Below are positions 47,478 to 59,667 of a stretch of DNA of 64,000 nucleotides, one piece after another. Made by a program: the position numbers and the translations under genes. A model generated the notes under the pieces. It had not been told where the DNA came from. It ran no database searches and saw only the letters and a list, made by a program, of their open reading frames with translations. Source of the stretch: Loripinus fragilis (lineage: Eukaryota; Mollusca; Bivalvia; Lucinida; Lucinidae). The stretch covers positions 55,731,672-55,795,671 of the forward strand of contig OZ026517.1 of NCBI GenBank assembly GCA_964019695.1, in the 5' to 3' direction. How positions within the stretch are numbered: the first letter of the stretch is position 1; each line of letters starts with the position of its first letter.

Positions 47478-47678
47478 TTATAGTCCGATTTTGACCACTG
47501 AAGGGCAAAAGTTAGAAGAATCTACTTAGTAGTTCATGATAAGGAAATAAGGATAAACCCCTCTACAAGTTACCCATTGTACTGCGATAGCACGGGCAAT
47601 AGAAAACTGTTACAATCTGATTTATCTTTCGCATGCTACTAGGTAGAATCGTCTTCAAAGGTCAAAATCGGACAATAA
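47478..47678. mobile_element. MITE with GTCCGATTTTGACC ends
   Basis: TTATAGTCCGATTTTGACC and GGTCAAAATCGGACAATAA are inverted with one mismatch. 201 bp, non-coding. Confidence 0.75.
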
Positions 47679-47916
47679 GGCATTCTTGTTGATATGGCTA
47701 AAGAAATATCTGAATCCACATGAAAATAGTTGTTCAAAAGTCATAAGCATATTGAACACTGGCAATAGTTTATATGAGTCCTCTTCTGCTCCACAGCAAC
47801 ACATATCAGTACAATATAAATGGTTTGCTTTGTACTTACAACGAGATGTTTCGCATACAGACATGCTGCAACCACATTTTATCAGCTGCATAGGGGTTTC
47901 GGGGGGCAGGAGGCAA

Positions 47917-48193
47917 CATACGCGGATCCAGGAATTTTTGTCAGTTATATTTAGTCCTCAGCTTATTTTCCAGTTTAAAGAGGGGCTCCAATGGTTTTTA
48001 TTGCTGAGAAAACTATACTTATACTTTACAAAGGATCCAGAGGCGGTCCATTATTTTCGGGGGGGGGGGTGTCCAACTTTTTTCCAGGGGGGGGGGGGGT
48101 CCAAATGCTAATTTCTATAGAAACACATATATGTACTTGTTATTTTCCAGGGGGAGTGTCCGGACCCCCTATTCCCCTCTGGATCCACACATG
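47917..48193. mobile_element. MITE, CATG-GCGGATCC family, copy 2 (variant interior)
   Basis: Ends CATACGCGGATCCAGG and CTCTGGATCCACACATG. GGCAA is duplicated perfectly at 47912-47916 and 48194-48198. The interior differs from the other copies and contains G-runs at 48060-48110, so this is a subfamily sharing only ends and duplication length. Confidence 0.8.
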
Positions 48194-48449
48194 GGCAATG
48201 TCATCAGAACGGGACAATATTTATCACAGTCCGGCCTCTAACCATAATTGTCAGGCTTTGATTTGTCAGGATTAATGACAGGTGAGGTTTTCCAAATAAT
48301 TCACTGATACTGCGCACGTTTGACACCTTCGAGAAACACAGCTCTTGGAAGTGGTAGTTCTTGCAATTCAGCTTTTTTTATCCAAAACATCCACCACCTC
48401 AACGCAGTGAGTCGAACAATATCAGTGACTGGCTAATGCAAAGTAAGAA

Positions 48450-48570
48450 AGACGGCAAAGATCAGGAATCGATAAAATCAAGTACCACACCTGGCCCAGG
48501 ATACCAATGGGAAAGTAACAAACTCACAGTTAGACATCACAAACGAGAGCCAAGAGGTCAGGACAATTTA
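48450..48570 (+). repeat. Dispersed CACACCTG-CCCAGGA repeat, copy A
   Basis: Shares GGCAAAGATCAGGAATCGAT, then ACCACACCTG, GGGAAAGTAACAAA and GAGAGCCAAGAGGTCAGG with 55695-55815. The reading frame through it is open here but not in copy B, so it is not called coding. Confidence 0.6.
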
Positions 48571-51397
48571 CAAATATATTACTCTAGTGCATCCGCCACA
48601 GTGCTTTCTAAGGGCACTGAGCCGAGGTGAAAGAATGCTTCGTGGATAGTCTCCAGCATAGCTAAATGCCTGCCAATATGATTTCTTGCTCTTTCCTGAC
48701 ATTGAACTAGTTAGTACCAGCACCTGAAAGTTTATGGAATTCGATCAGAGCCCTGGTTGTGGCAGCATGGCACATTGCCATCTTTAATAGGTGTCCTGAT
48801 CTTAGAAACTTGATGATATATGAGCAAGACTGTTTAAGAAAATGAAAAATATCAACACTCTGCTATTGTTTTTATATGTGTTTCATTTAAGCGGCGAAAA
48901 CAAAATTTGCTCCTCTGCAAAACTGGGGATAGGGTTGTGCATTAGCTCATATAAGACAAAATATTTAAGATAGAAAAGCAAACTTTGGGTTTGTATTCGT
49001 TAATTGAGTATATGTTTGTTAAACATAATCTAAAACAGCTTGAAACCAATTCAGAGCAGTCGTTAAACTAAATGACGATAGCCAAAATTACCACTTTTAA
49101 ATTATAATTAAGTTCATGTAACGCACATAATACAACATGTAGCCGTATTAATGTTAAACAGCTGTCATATGTATTAAAGACATCCAGTAAAATGCAGACT
49201 ATAAGAATGTTCATTGATTAGCTAGTTTTAATGTCTGCTTTATGTACCTCAAACTTTCAATTTTATTTTTCTCAAATTGATAAAATAACATATGTAACAA
49301 GCTGATACAGCTAACACCCATGCTTACAGTGTGCAGACATCTCCTATTCGATGCGCCTTGAATCGGTACATACGATAGAATATGTCTAAAAGGGTTTGGG
49401 ATGGAGCAGGTTATTACTCAGCTTGCAGTCAAAATATTGTTTGATGATTATTCTGGTTTTTATGATATGAGGAGGACAATTATTTTACCAGAGAAGCAGA
49501 AATAATTATTGATATTGTACATGTATATGACTTGAATAAGGATTGGTTTAGAATATTTACATTAGAAAGGGACATTTACTAAATTGTACTGTTTAAATGT
49601 GAAAAGAATATTTCCTATGTTCCTCTAGGGTGTATCTTTATTTTAGAATTATTCATATTAAGAAATATTGAAAACAAATATTCATAACATCTGTAACAAA
49701 GTTACAGGGGCTTAATAATCATCAATACCTAAGATTTAGGCACCAGAGGGTAGAGATTTTAGCTAAGAAAACATGCGAAATATATTCATTTTTTCCTGAA
49801 ACATCATTTCTTACATCAAGTCAATGTCCTTTCTCATTTATTATGTCATGTAACATATGTTACAGCCTTTAACAAGTGCTTCAATCTTGTTGTTTAACCT
49901 GCAAAATCTAAAATTCTTTATGATATGAGCAAGACAATCCCAAAAAATGCAAGATATCCAACAGCAGCAAATGTTTTCATATGTTTTTTACTTAAATGAT
50001 GCCTACCAAATTCGATCGGCCCCTTAAAATTGAGTGAGCATTGGATTGTTTTTATTATTGCTCGTATAAGACATTTTATTTAAAGTATAAAAGCAAACTT
50101 TGGATTTTCTCTAACCCAAATGAGTTTGTTAGTATAAAATAATCAAAACATTTTGGAAAATGCACATGTCAGCTAAAAGTTAATGATATTGGTCACATAT
50201 TTCATGTTTAAAGGGTAATCTAATTAAAGTAACGCACATAACACCACAGGAAGCTGTAATTTTGCTCCAAAAGAATTTAAATGTAGCTAAAGTAGTCAAT
50301 ATGCAGACCATATGAGTAATTTAAATTATTAGCCTTCTTTCTGTAGCCCAACTTTTTAATTTTCTTTTTTTTCTAAATTTAATATGGTAACATATGTAAC
50401 AGGCTGTCAGAGACTTACGCCCCGGCGAACATAGTGCAAATCTATTAAAAGACGCAGCTTGAACTTTTAGATAGGATAAGTTTGCGAAATTCCGGAGGGG
50501 GAGCAATAACATTTTCAGCCATCAGTCTAAAGGTGGCCCGATAAGCTGGGTATTTATAGGAAATCTACGGTATTTTGCATGCAAAATATTGTTATCAGTA
50601 ATAATTCATTGTCAAAGTCAGGTAAAGCATTGATGTAACCATCATGTGACTAAAATAATTGATATTATGTTAAAAAAAGCGTTTGTGTTGGATAAATATG
50701 ACCATTCCAACACAAACCATAGCTTTTATTAACGAGCAGTTTCTCATTATGGTCGCCATATTTATGACGTCATAACTAGCCTCAGACGCGGATTTGAGAT
50801 GGGTGACCACCTGTAAATCAAAGGTAAGACTCCATTGAAGTTTTTGATATAGGTCACCATAAATCGGCACACAAATCGCACGGGACCCATTTTTTGTCCC
50901 TAAGGGCCCTGACTACTACATGGATAGTTCAAATAAATAGATAAGTGTATGTCTTCTTTCTGTTCTCAGACTTTCAATTCATTTATTCTTAAATTGATAT
51001 GGTAACATATGTACAATGATGTTACATGCTTACCCCCTGATTTATAGAGTGCAAACATCTCTTATTTGATGCAGCTTGAATTGTTCGTTAAGATAAGATA
51101 TGTCTGCACAATTCCCAAGGGAGTGGAGCGGAACAGGATTGTACCCAGTTTGCAGTCCTTATACCATGCCATGATTCTACTGGTTGTGATGAAATGGGTG
51201 ATTATTTTGCCACATAAGTAAACACAACGATAGATATTGTGAGGTTGACTTGAATAAAGATTGGTTTTGAATTTTTACATTTAACAGGAATATTTATTAA
51301 ATTGTCTCATTTAAATGTGAACTTCTATTTTCTATTTGTATGTCTATATATTTTAGTATTATATGCATTAGGAAATATGTGATGAAAAGGTTATATT

Positions 51398-52266
51398 CAC
51401 TGAAGGACTTTAAAAACGCAAAAAAATGAAAATTATTAATTTTTTAACCCAGAGCATTTTTTTGTCTTCTTTAACAAGTTAAATCAGCTAGAATCGACAC
51501 ACTAACTCTATCTATACCAAAATCCGGTGTTATTATAGGCAATGGACACCACCAGCTACGCATCCGTGGTTTAATATTTTTTGCACCTGGCGTCCCCATG
51601 AATCAATGAAGCAAACTATTTTATCATCTGACATATAGCTTGTAGGTATGCATGTATAAAAAGCACAGTAGCTTTAGTTGTATAGCTTTATTATTCGTGC
51701 CACGTTTGTCTGAACAAGAACGACCTGACACAATTGGAATTTTAAAATCTGGAATGCGTGTTTCTGGCGTCGCCAGATATTATAATTGCCATCCATCAGC
51801 TATACAGCACCTCAGAGATTGTTACCAGGCTACTAGGACAGTTAAAGGTCGACACAGGCCTGGCCAACTAAGAATGGCAACCGACATTTAGACGGCAACT
51901 AACGTCGATTATATCGACGATATTTACATCGACGATATCCCTTCCGGCTGGCTACCAACACTGCCAGACGAAAAGCAGGGCTCCAAGGGTATATTTGTTT
52001 CAGATTTTTAATAAAAAATATTTCATTAATATAACTTTAAATCATGCCCAATTTCAAGAAAACTTACAAATTGCAGCTTTAGAATCTAAGGGTATTGTCT
52101 TGTGAAAGACTGATGCTCTTAAATTATTTTTCATTCTGATATGAAATTTAAATCATGTTATCTTGACATATTGATGTTTACTTTTTTTAAATCTCAAGAA
52201 AATTGATACATTAACAAGTTGTAATTTTATGAATTTCGATTTGTGCGTTTTTAACGTCCTTCAGTG
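51398..52266 (+). mobile_element. Internally deleted Tc1-like transposon
   Basis: CACTGAAGGACTTTAAAAAC at the left and, reverse-complemented from the right, CACTGAAGGACGTTAAAAAC begin inverted ends that match over about 40 bp. TATA borders the right end. It holds the N-terminus of a transposase at about 51680-51890; the catalytic part is missing. Confidence 0.75.
51680..51891 (+). pseudogene. Tc1-type transposase N-terminal helix-turn-helix fragment
   Basis: RLSEQERPDTIGILKSGMRV, then SGVARYYNCHPSAIQHL and RHRPGQLR fit the paired-like helix-turn-helix and GRP/RPR linker that bind the inverted ends in Tc1 transposases. The frame stops at 51891 and the DDE domain is absent, so it could at most encode a DNA-binding stub. 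Confidence 0.7.
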
Positions 52267-53109
52267 TATACCATCTGTAACACCAGTCCATGGGCTTGTT
52301 AGTAGCAATGACTATAATTCCTAAGAATAAGGCACCAGAGGCTTGAGATCTATAGGAAAACATGTGAAAATTTCAAAAATAGTATTTTTCTGAAATATCA
52401 TCTTACATTAAGAAAATTTCTTTGCTCATTTATTATGCCATGTAACATACGTTACATACTTTAATAAGTGGTCTGATCGTGATATCAAACTTGCAAATCT
52501 ATTATTCTCTACTGCATTAGCAAGACAGTTCCAAAAATAAAAGATATCCATAAGTGTCAAATATTTTCATATATTTTTCTTCAATAATAGATATCAAAAT
52601 TAGATACTTAAAACTGGGGGGTAGGGTTGTTCAACAGCTTATATAAGCTAATATATTTAAACAAGAAAAGCAAACTTTGTTTTTCTATTTGTCAAATAAG
52701 TATTTTAGTAAACTTAGATTAAAAACATTTGAAAAAATGCACAAATGGGCTGTAAAATTAAATGATGTTAGTCACAATTTCAATTTTCAAATGGAAATTT
52801 AATCTATGTAATGCATATAACACCATTGGAAGCTGTAATTTTGTGTAAAATGCTGCTTTGTATAGCTTAGGCATTCAGCTTACATACTACATAAGAAATT
52901 TGAGTAATTAGATAGTTTAATGTCTTCTTTCTGTAGCTCAAACTTTCATTTTGCTCTTTTCTCTGTTTGTAACAGTAACATATGTAACATGCTTTCAGAG
53001 ACTAACTCCCCGGAGCACAGAGTGCAAGCATCTCTTAAAAGATGCGGCTTGAAATTTTCTTTAAGATAGGATATGTCTGCAAAATTCCGGGGGGGGGGGG
53101 GGGGGCAGG

Positions 53110-53929
53110 ACCTTTCTTAGCTTGAAGTCTAAATGCACTAGTGAAATACTACATCTTCATGCACGAAGTCATCATAACTATTTGAAATGCATGTCGACCA
53201 AATGTCATACTCGTCGGCGCACACAAAGAAAGGTGGTAGTCCAAGGCTCAATCCCCACCAGATAATTGTGCATGTATGCTACCAGTTCTGCAATATGCGT
53301 GTTAAAATGATAACTTCTAGCATATGCGATAAGTGCTAAAATGGAGAAACAAGACCCAAAGAAACAAACTTGTCAAACGGTATCTGCAGTGCTGTCATTT
53401 TGAATATTCATGTCATTTTCTCAATTATCGAACGCGTGTCGATAAAGAGATAAACTGGGGTGACTATAGACTTGCTACTGATTATCGACGCGTTCCGCGA
53501 TACCTGATCGATTAATAAAATAATATGCATTCTGTGGGAACTTAAAGTAGGTACGAATGACACGAGTGTTTCTTAATTGATAACGCTGTCCCTTTTCACA
53601 ACTATCTAACCGAGTTGAATCGGGTTAAAATTTAACTAAAACATTTTAAGATTTTATTTTATCTTTTGGCTGGACTCCATTTGTGTATTTCTCTATAATA
53701 TTGGATTTTTAATTTTTTAAGCACTTGCAAATGAATAGGATAGCCATCGAAACAATATATCTTTTAGGAAGAATCGATAGATAACAGAAAACATGTGAGT
53801 TTGAGCAGAAGGTGCCAAAGGCAAAGATCTCAGACCAACTCATGACACGAAAGAGGAAGGATCGCTAGATTACAGGAAACGTGTAAGTTTGAGCAAGAGG
53901 TGCCACAAGCACTAACTAGAAAACATGGG
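53110..53929. other. No recognised gene
   Basis: A G-run at 53090-53106 precedes it. The small frame at 53333 is unassigned. Confidence 0.35.
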
Positions 53930-53934
53930 CGGAT

Positions 53935-54207
53935 CCAGAGGGGGACAGGGGGCCAGACCCCCCCCCCCTTAAAATCATAAAAAGTATAGGGTTTCCTAGC
54001 AATACTGGTCCGGATCCTCTGAAAACTCATAAAGCTGCCAAGCTAGCATTCAATGTTGTGCCATCATTTAAATGGCGTTTCGCTGGCGGGCAGATAATGG
54101 CCCGCATATAGTGGTATTTAAATCCTCTCTCCCCTCATCAACTAAAAAAGTAAAAAACGCCATCAGAGTTGTACCCCCTCTGCCAAAACCTTCTGTATCC
54201 GCAAATG
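53935..54207 (+). mobile_element. MITE, CATG-GCGGATCC family, copy 3
   Basis: Ends CATGGGCGGATCCAGAGG and a decayed TGTATCCGCAAATG. GAAAA is duplicated perfectly (53930-53934, 54208-54212). The interior shares CTCATAAAGCTGCCAAGC, ATTTAAATGGCGTTTCGCT and CCTCATCAAC with the 63-kb copy. Half of the central palindrome is present. Confidence 0.85.
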
Positions 54208-54212
54208 GAAAA

Positions 54213-55694
54213 GGATCACAAAACATGGGCGCAAGGCAACAAACACATGCACAATATTTTTTTCTGAACATTATAGGCCAAACTCAATAAAACTTGATTC
54301 GTCCATTTTGTGACAACACACATTTCACTGCTGCTGCGCGCTTCCGGTTTGAATATGAAACTTTAAAAATCAGGTTGACGGCACTTTTTTTTCAATTTTC
54401 AAAATATAACAGTAGTAATAAATTATCGATGAAAAGTTCAATGCCGTGTCGCTGATAATAAGGCGTACATACATACAGAGCAGTGTGAATTTCATATCAG
54501 TGGAGATAATAAAGCCAGGAAATTGAACAAAAATTTGTTCAGTTAACTTGTACCCTTTTTCTCCAGAGTTATTCATGGAAAAAAATCTACTTCTTCAATA
54601 AATACATTGATACAGCAGATGAGGTGATCAGGTTTCAACTTTCTCCCAGTATTTTCAAAGTTGTATATACTGACCATTTGCGAGCAGTTTTGGTTTAAGC
54701 AGGGATGCAATCTTACATATTTATTCAGTTTAATTGTTTATTTGATGTCCCCTAAGTTTCTTAATATGCATCGGGGAACTTTTGCATATAAAGTGGTTAT
54801 TTTTAGAATAAATAAAACAGACTTTCTCATGCAGCTGATCCTCGTATATTTCTTTACTTTTTTTCTAAATTCCTTCTTGCAAAGAGTTATAAACTGACTT
54901 GACCAGCTCTGAAATTTTCTCTGAGGTCTAAACTAAATTTAACAGCAGGAGCCAATTACAAGGTATTAAGTTGATACTCAGAAAAAGCGCAACCAGAATT
55001 TCTGACAATCTGGGAAATTCGGCATTATATTCTAGACCGGTATGTAAATTGCATGCTTAAAGCTGCTGGTAGTGTTTATCGTCATGTTATTACGTAAAAG
55101 AAACGTGAAGCAAAAACTTTGAAGCTTGTTCGTCTTAAATCACGGCAGTCAGTAACACCCTCAAGCAATCAAACATATTAACTGAATAACGTATCTGTGG
55201 AATATTTCATATCATAGAAAAACGTGACTTTTTGAAATGAGATTACCTTTACACTAGCGTCAACCAGTCATGACCTGCAGAGGCAAAGCCTCGGTTTATT
55301 AATAGAAGCATGAATTTTGTGTAACCATTTTTGACGACTTAGTCTAATTTCACTGTTGGTAAAAAGCCGACTTGATCTCTGTATGGAAGAAAGTACATGC
55401 CATGAAATGGATATTTATCTATCGCAGAGATTTAGTAATATGTTATGTTTATTTTTTGCACGTTTTCATATGTTTTAAATATGATTTACACGTTGATGCT
55501 GAAAGAATGATAGTCAAAACACAAGAAATGTATTAAATTAGAAATATCTGCGTCGATGGTTTAAAAAATTAATGTATGGCACGATACCTCTTCCGTAGGA
55601 AAGAATTGCAGATATTTGTAGGTTACAGTCAACTTAGTTCTATTACTGCTTTAGATTTTGTGCACCAGGCATGTATGCCACTAGCTATTTAAAA
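54213..55694. other. No recognised gene
   Basis: AT-rich; frames at 54370 and 54661 lack motifs. Confidence 0.4.
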
Positions 55695-55815
55695 AGTAAG
55701 TAAGAAGGCAAAGATCAGGAATCGATACAATCAAGCACCACACCTGACCCAGGACACTACCTGGGAAAGTAACAAATACACAATAAAACATCACAAGAGA
55801 GCCAAGAGGTCAGGG
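55695..55815 (+). repeat. Dispersed CACACCTG-CCCAGGA repeat, copy B
   Basis: Homologous to 48450-48570. It is followed by ATGTATGACATTAGCTATTT, which resembles sequence just before it (ATGTATGCCACTAGCTATTT at 55670), so the block is bracketed by a roughly 20-bp near-direct repeat. Confidence 0.6.
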
Positions 55816-56336
55816 CATGTATGACATTAGCTATTTAAATATGCATCATTTGGTCACAGGGCATATTTTATATCGTTCTGACTCGAGTTTTCGCGAGATT
55901 CCAGCAATCCTGTACCCTAGAAGCATCACTACCGATATGTTTGAATACCACAGGTTCCTTAAGCCAAACGCTTTACTGAGCTTAGCTGACCGAAGACATA
56001 ACAAAGTATAAACATCCCCCATTTTTTCGTCTCATATTTTTTTTTAAAAAAAAACTTCACGTTACTCACATCAAACATGTCTTCTTTCACTTCGTCGTGT
56101 ATCTTTTTAAAGATGGTTCTTGTTACTTTATCTACTAGCGTAAAATGTAAGGTGACCAATTAGAAATTTTGTTTAGTGTATATTTTGCAGGCCAGATATT
56201 GAATATGGTCTTTTAAGACTTTCATAACACACAGTCTGTTCATAGAGTCGCAGCAGAATTATCCAGTTAATGCTTAATTTGGAAATTAACAAAGAATTTC
56301 TGCTTCCATAGAAATCAGTTCATAATACAGCAAATG
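55816..56336. other. No recognised gene
   Basis: No motif found. Confidence 0.35.
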
Positions 56337-56337
56337 T

Positions 56338-57120
56338 ATGGTAATGCCGTTCAAGACTAATGCAATATTATTTTGTGTACAAAAACGTATATTCATTGGG
56401 AATGCTCCATTGTTTTCATTTCATGCTCTTTTCGCTTTCAAATTTTGTTTCTATGGTGTACAGAAACATAAGGGCAAACTTATTTTCATGAAAATTGACA
56501 TTATTCACGTGTGGCAAAAATTTTTGGACTTGTACTTGTCAATAACAAATGGCATAGTTTCTTATAAAATTTATGATAAACGGGATGATTTTAATTTTGA
56601 AATAGAAACTTTTCCGTTTCTTGATGGAGATGTTCCTCACTCACCTTCCTGTGGTGTATGTATTTCTCAGCTTATTCGTTTTGCTAGAGTGTGTTCTAAT
56701 GTTGATGACTTCATTAATAGAAACTTATTTTTAACTTCTAAGTTATTGAAACACGGTCATAGCTATCATAAAATTCGGAAAGCATTTTCTAAATTCTACC
56801 ACAGACACTCATAGTTAATTGTTAAATACAGCATTTGGTTAAAAACTCTTCTGCAACAAGGCATATACATGTACAACAAGGCAAACCTGTATCTTATGGT
56901 GATTTAGTTTATAAATTCAAACGAATCGTTGGAAAATCTAATTTTAGTGATCAATTCAAAAAGATTGTAAAACGTTATATAAGGGTTAGATATAACTTGG
57001 ATATCATGCGACAATCTGCATGCCTGGTTTTAAACCCAATCACGGTTTAAAGCTATGGTTCCCTCTTTAATTGCACGACGGTGGGTCAGGCCTCAGACTC
57101 TATGACGGCTCTGACGTAAA
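56338..57120 (+). pseudogene. Reverse-transcriptase element, C-terminal part, broken
   Basis: The frame 56338-56814 contains LDLYLSITNGIVSYKIYDKR, then FPFLDGDVPHSPSCGV, ISQLIRFARVCSNVDDF and KIRKAFSKFYHRH. A second frame, 56835-57050, has YGDLVYKFKRIVG, NFSDQFKKIVKRY and MRQSACLVLNPITV. After a further shift, SYGSLFNCTTVGQ follows. This order matches a repetitive invertebrate RT-related protein that I recall having a Y-x-DD box upstream, missing here. The pattern after the palm (LDL-I-NG...YDK...SQLIRF-R-C) resembles Penelope-like reverse transcriptases, but the class is unresolved. 5'-truncated, with at least two frameshifts. Its 3' tail follows to about 57690. Confidence 0.65.
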
Positions 57121-57695
57121 GCTTTAATTGATGGGTTGGTGCCTGGTGCTTATCTGTAGCTGGATCCACCGTGGCTCAACTTGAGGGTTTCTTTAGCTCT
57201 GACTATCTGTGAGTGATGAGCCCTTTTCTTTGTTTCATCATGGTGTGTTAATTTGATTAGAGTATTTCTCTATGATGATACGCTGCATTTGTTAGAAGGC
57301 CTCCATGTGAGCTGAACATTTCTTGTACTTCAACAACAACAGAATCTATGGCGAAGATTTGGTACCAGCAAAATGCATTTAATCCCCCCCCCCCCCATCG
57401 GTGGCTTAGGCTGCTGTCCGTTCTAATGCCATAGTTCTTTGGTTGTTGACTCTTTGTTTATTGTTACTCCCATTGTGGGAGTCTGTAATCGTTCTTTGTT
57501 TTGTTGTACGTTACTTTAAGTCCATTCTAGTATTGCAATCATCTTGATGTGGAAAAGAGAGCTGGTCGTTTTGCTTAATTTGTCTTCCTGGTGTCTCGTG
57601 ATGATTGAGTGGCTCTTCCTCGCGGTGCCATGGGGTTGTCTGCGGTTTGTGATTGTGGTATTTCCTGATCATACTCACTTACTATTTTTGTATCC
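57121..57695 (+). repeat. 3' tail of the RT element
   Basis: Directly downstream of the RT coding relic. The last 200 bp recur at 10285-10500 and 26305-26445, and weakly at 4405-4505. The first part recurs on the minus strand at 42640-43045. A C-run lies at 57386-57397. Confidence 0.7.
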
Positions 57696-58010
57696 TCCGT
57701 TTTTGCAAGTTCAACGGACACACTTTTAATGATTTTAGAATCCAATGAATCATAACAGTCTGTTCATAGACTGTGAACATGAGCTAGATCGTGACCTCTT
57801 TGAAGAAAACACTTTATCATATGACGTTGCGTCTGGGATTGATATAACGCCAGGCAATAAAATCGATAAACCACTAGTGGCATACAGATTTTCGGAAAAT
57901 GTAATGACGTCCATAACAACGTTGCGTACATTAATGACAAAAGTATAACGTTTTACGGCAGAAATGAGATTTCAAAGTAATCTTAATGTCTTATGATAAA
58001 AAGAATCTAA
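57696..58010. other. No recognised feature
   Basis: The small frame at 57745-57948 has no known motif. Confidence 0.35.
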
Positions 58011-58140
58011 CATTCGTGCTCTTGTAATATTGAATTTATTAAACTCGTTGCGAAAAAGAGATAAAATGCTCGCCGAGCCTCGTATTTTATCTCTTTTCCT
58101 AAACTCGTTTAATGAAATCAATAAAACATGAGCACTCATG
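58011..58140. mobile_element. 130-bp foldback MITE
   Basis: Almost the whole segment pairs with itself: CATTCGTGCTC with GAGCACTCATG at the ends, then ATTGA-TT-ATTAAAC, and AAAGAGATAAAAT with ATTTTATCTCTTT around a GCTCGCCGAGC centre. Confidence 0.8.
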
Positions 58141-58845
58141 TAAGCTCCTTTATTAAATGAATATCCCAACTCATAATGCATAGGTTCGTAAAATACACGT
58201 AACTTAATGACATAATTCAATAACGAAAAAAAACTTTCGTACATGCTCAACGTATACATGTATACTTATTGTCATTTGGAACTACTAACACGGTTTTATC
58301 ATTTTGAAAGCAAATCTGTTAATAAGTAAACTGGAAGTTTACAAACACTTGAAACAATTTGAATCACATCATGCAAATTTCGTTATTATACATCACCATA
58401 CGCAAGTTTTAGCTGTCAGAACCAAGATCACAGGAAGTGTTAGAGACTTCAGGTTATGAATTTAGTTTTTGTTCACTGGCTTATTTATTATTAATCATTA
58501 TACCAAATTTATATAGCACCTTTATCATATGCACATACGTTCAAACAGTGCTTTACACAGGTATATTTAAAACATATACACAGATACAAAACACATAAAA
58601 TAGACAATTTGATCTGCAAAATGAACCTTAAAATAGAAAAATCCTGTACTGCTGTTTGGTTTAAAAGAATAAATGTCTTATGTTTCAAACTAACTATTAA
58701 ATTGCGCAAGTAAAACAGTTTATCAATGTAACTTAGTACTGTAAAACATTAAAACATAATATCATCCTATTTTAAAAGTTTAATTATACTCTAAAACAAA
58801 CACAGATTAATCAAAGTATTTACTTTTCATATATGTGTATGAACA
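58141..58845. other. No recognised feature
   Basis: AT-rich; possibly 3' untranslated sequence of the minus-strand LINE close to 58850. Confidence 0.35.
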
Positions 58846-59667
58846 ATTATGTATTAATTGACCGTTTCAAAGCACAGATTGTACTACAGTCCTGAACCCC
58901 AGGTGGGATAGCGTTCCATAGTTTTGGAACAATTATCGTAAAACTGCCATCACCATACGACAAAGTGCGGCTTCTCGGTACCTCAAAAATAAGACGGTTA
59001 TTGTGTGACCTCAAGTCTCTATGTGACCTATACACATGTAGCAACTCTTTAGTTTAGACTGGGGATTGGTCGCGCAGTGTGCTTTTTACAGTGTGCATTT
59101 TACGTGTGGGTATAAATTTTATGCTAGACCCTATATTGAACAGGTAGCCAAAGAAGTTTTTTCAGTATAGGGGTTATGTGACAGTAACGAGATTTCTTGG
59201 TTCCAACACGGGCAGCTGTGTTTTTAACATTTTGTAATTTATTTAGAACTGTCATTGGTACATCACTCAACAATGCATTACAATAGTCTAATAATGATGA
59301 TACTAGACAATTCAAAAGGGATTTGGTTGCAACCATTGTTAAGTATTTTCTGATATGACCAATTTGCAGTAATGGTCCAAAACAGGATTTACAGATCGAA
59401 TTTACATGCCGCTCTATGTCCATCCTGGAATCAAGCCATGTGTCCAGATTTCTTGCAGATGATGAAGGCCTAATATCTGAGTCACCAACAGTCACATAGA
59501 TATTACGTTATAACTTCTGTTTTGGTTTAGCATGTTGCCATGCACCCTCAAGATATGCTTCAACACGACGGATTGCCTCACCTCGTGTAACTTAATCCGT
59601 TGGTTTGAAAGACAGTTACAAATGTGAAGCGTCTGCATCAAGTTCATGCTTTTTACAGATAAGTGTA

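Larger units (their letters stand above)
46633..50915. mobile_element. Candidate 4.3-kb element with TAGTCAGGG ends
   Basis: Left TAGTCAGGGGCGCTCGGGAC and right GGGCCCTGACTA are inverted, and homology continues inward for about 150 bp (TTATGGTGACCTATA, GGTCACCCATCT, ATGACGTCAT). CTA flanks both sides. The 1.1-kb unit breaks off just left of 46633 and seems to resume just right of 50915, as expected for an insertion. The interior holds other insertions and two copies of the same unit, which complicates the picture. No transposase recognised. Confidence 0.45.
46500..53100 (+). repeat. Dispersed copies of a roughly 1.1-kb repeat unit
   Basis: The marker GTAACGCACATAACACCA-AGGAAGCTGTA occurs near 46555, 49117, 50230 and 52808. 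GCAAACTTTGG-TTT occurs near 48976, 50092 and 52665, and ATATGTAAC near 49289, 50388, 51001 and 52975. Neighbouring units are about 1.1 kb apart where uninterrupted (49117 to 50230). The spacing of markers repeats at about 3.68 kb (46555 to 50230, 49117 to 52808), so a larger duplication is possible. No coding frame is conserved between units. Confidence 0.6.

Noticed and set aside
48361..48630. 89-residue plus-strand gene
   Set aside because: It reads through a dispersed repeat whose second copy (55695-55815) does not keep the frame.
54072..54290. 72-residue frame over the MITE at 53.9 kb
   Set aside because: Chance frame across a non-coding MITE; a similar false frame occurs in the 63-kb copy.
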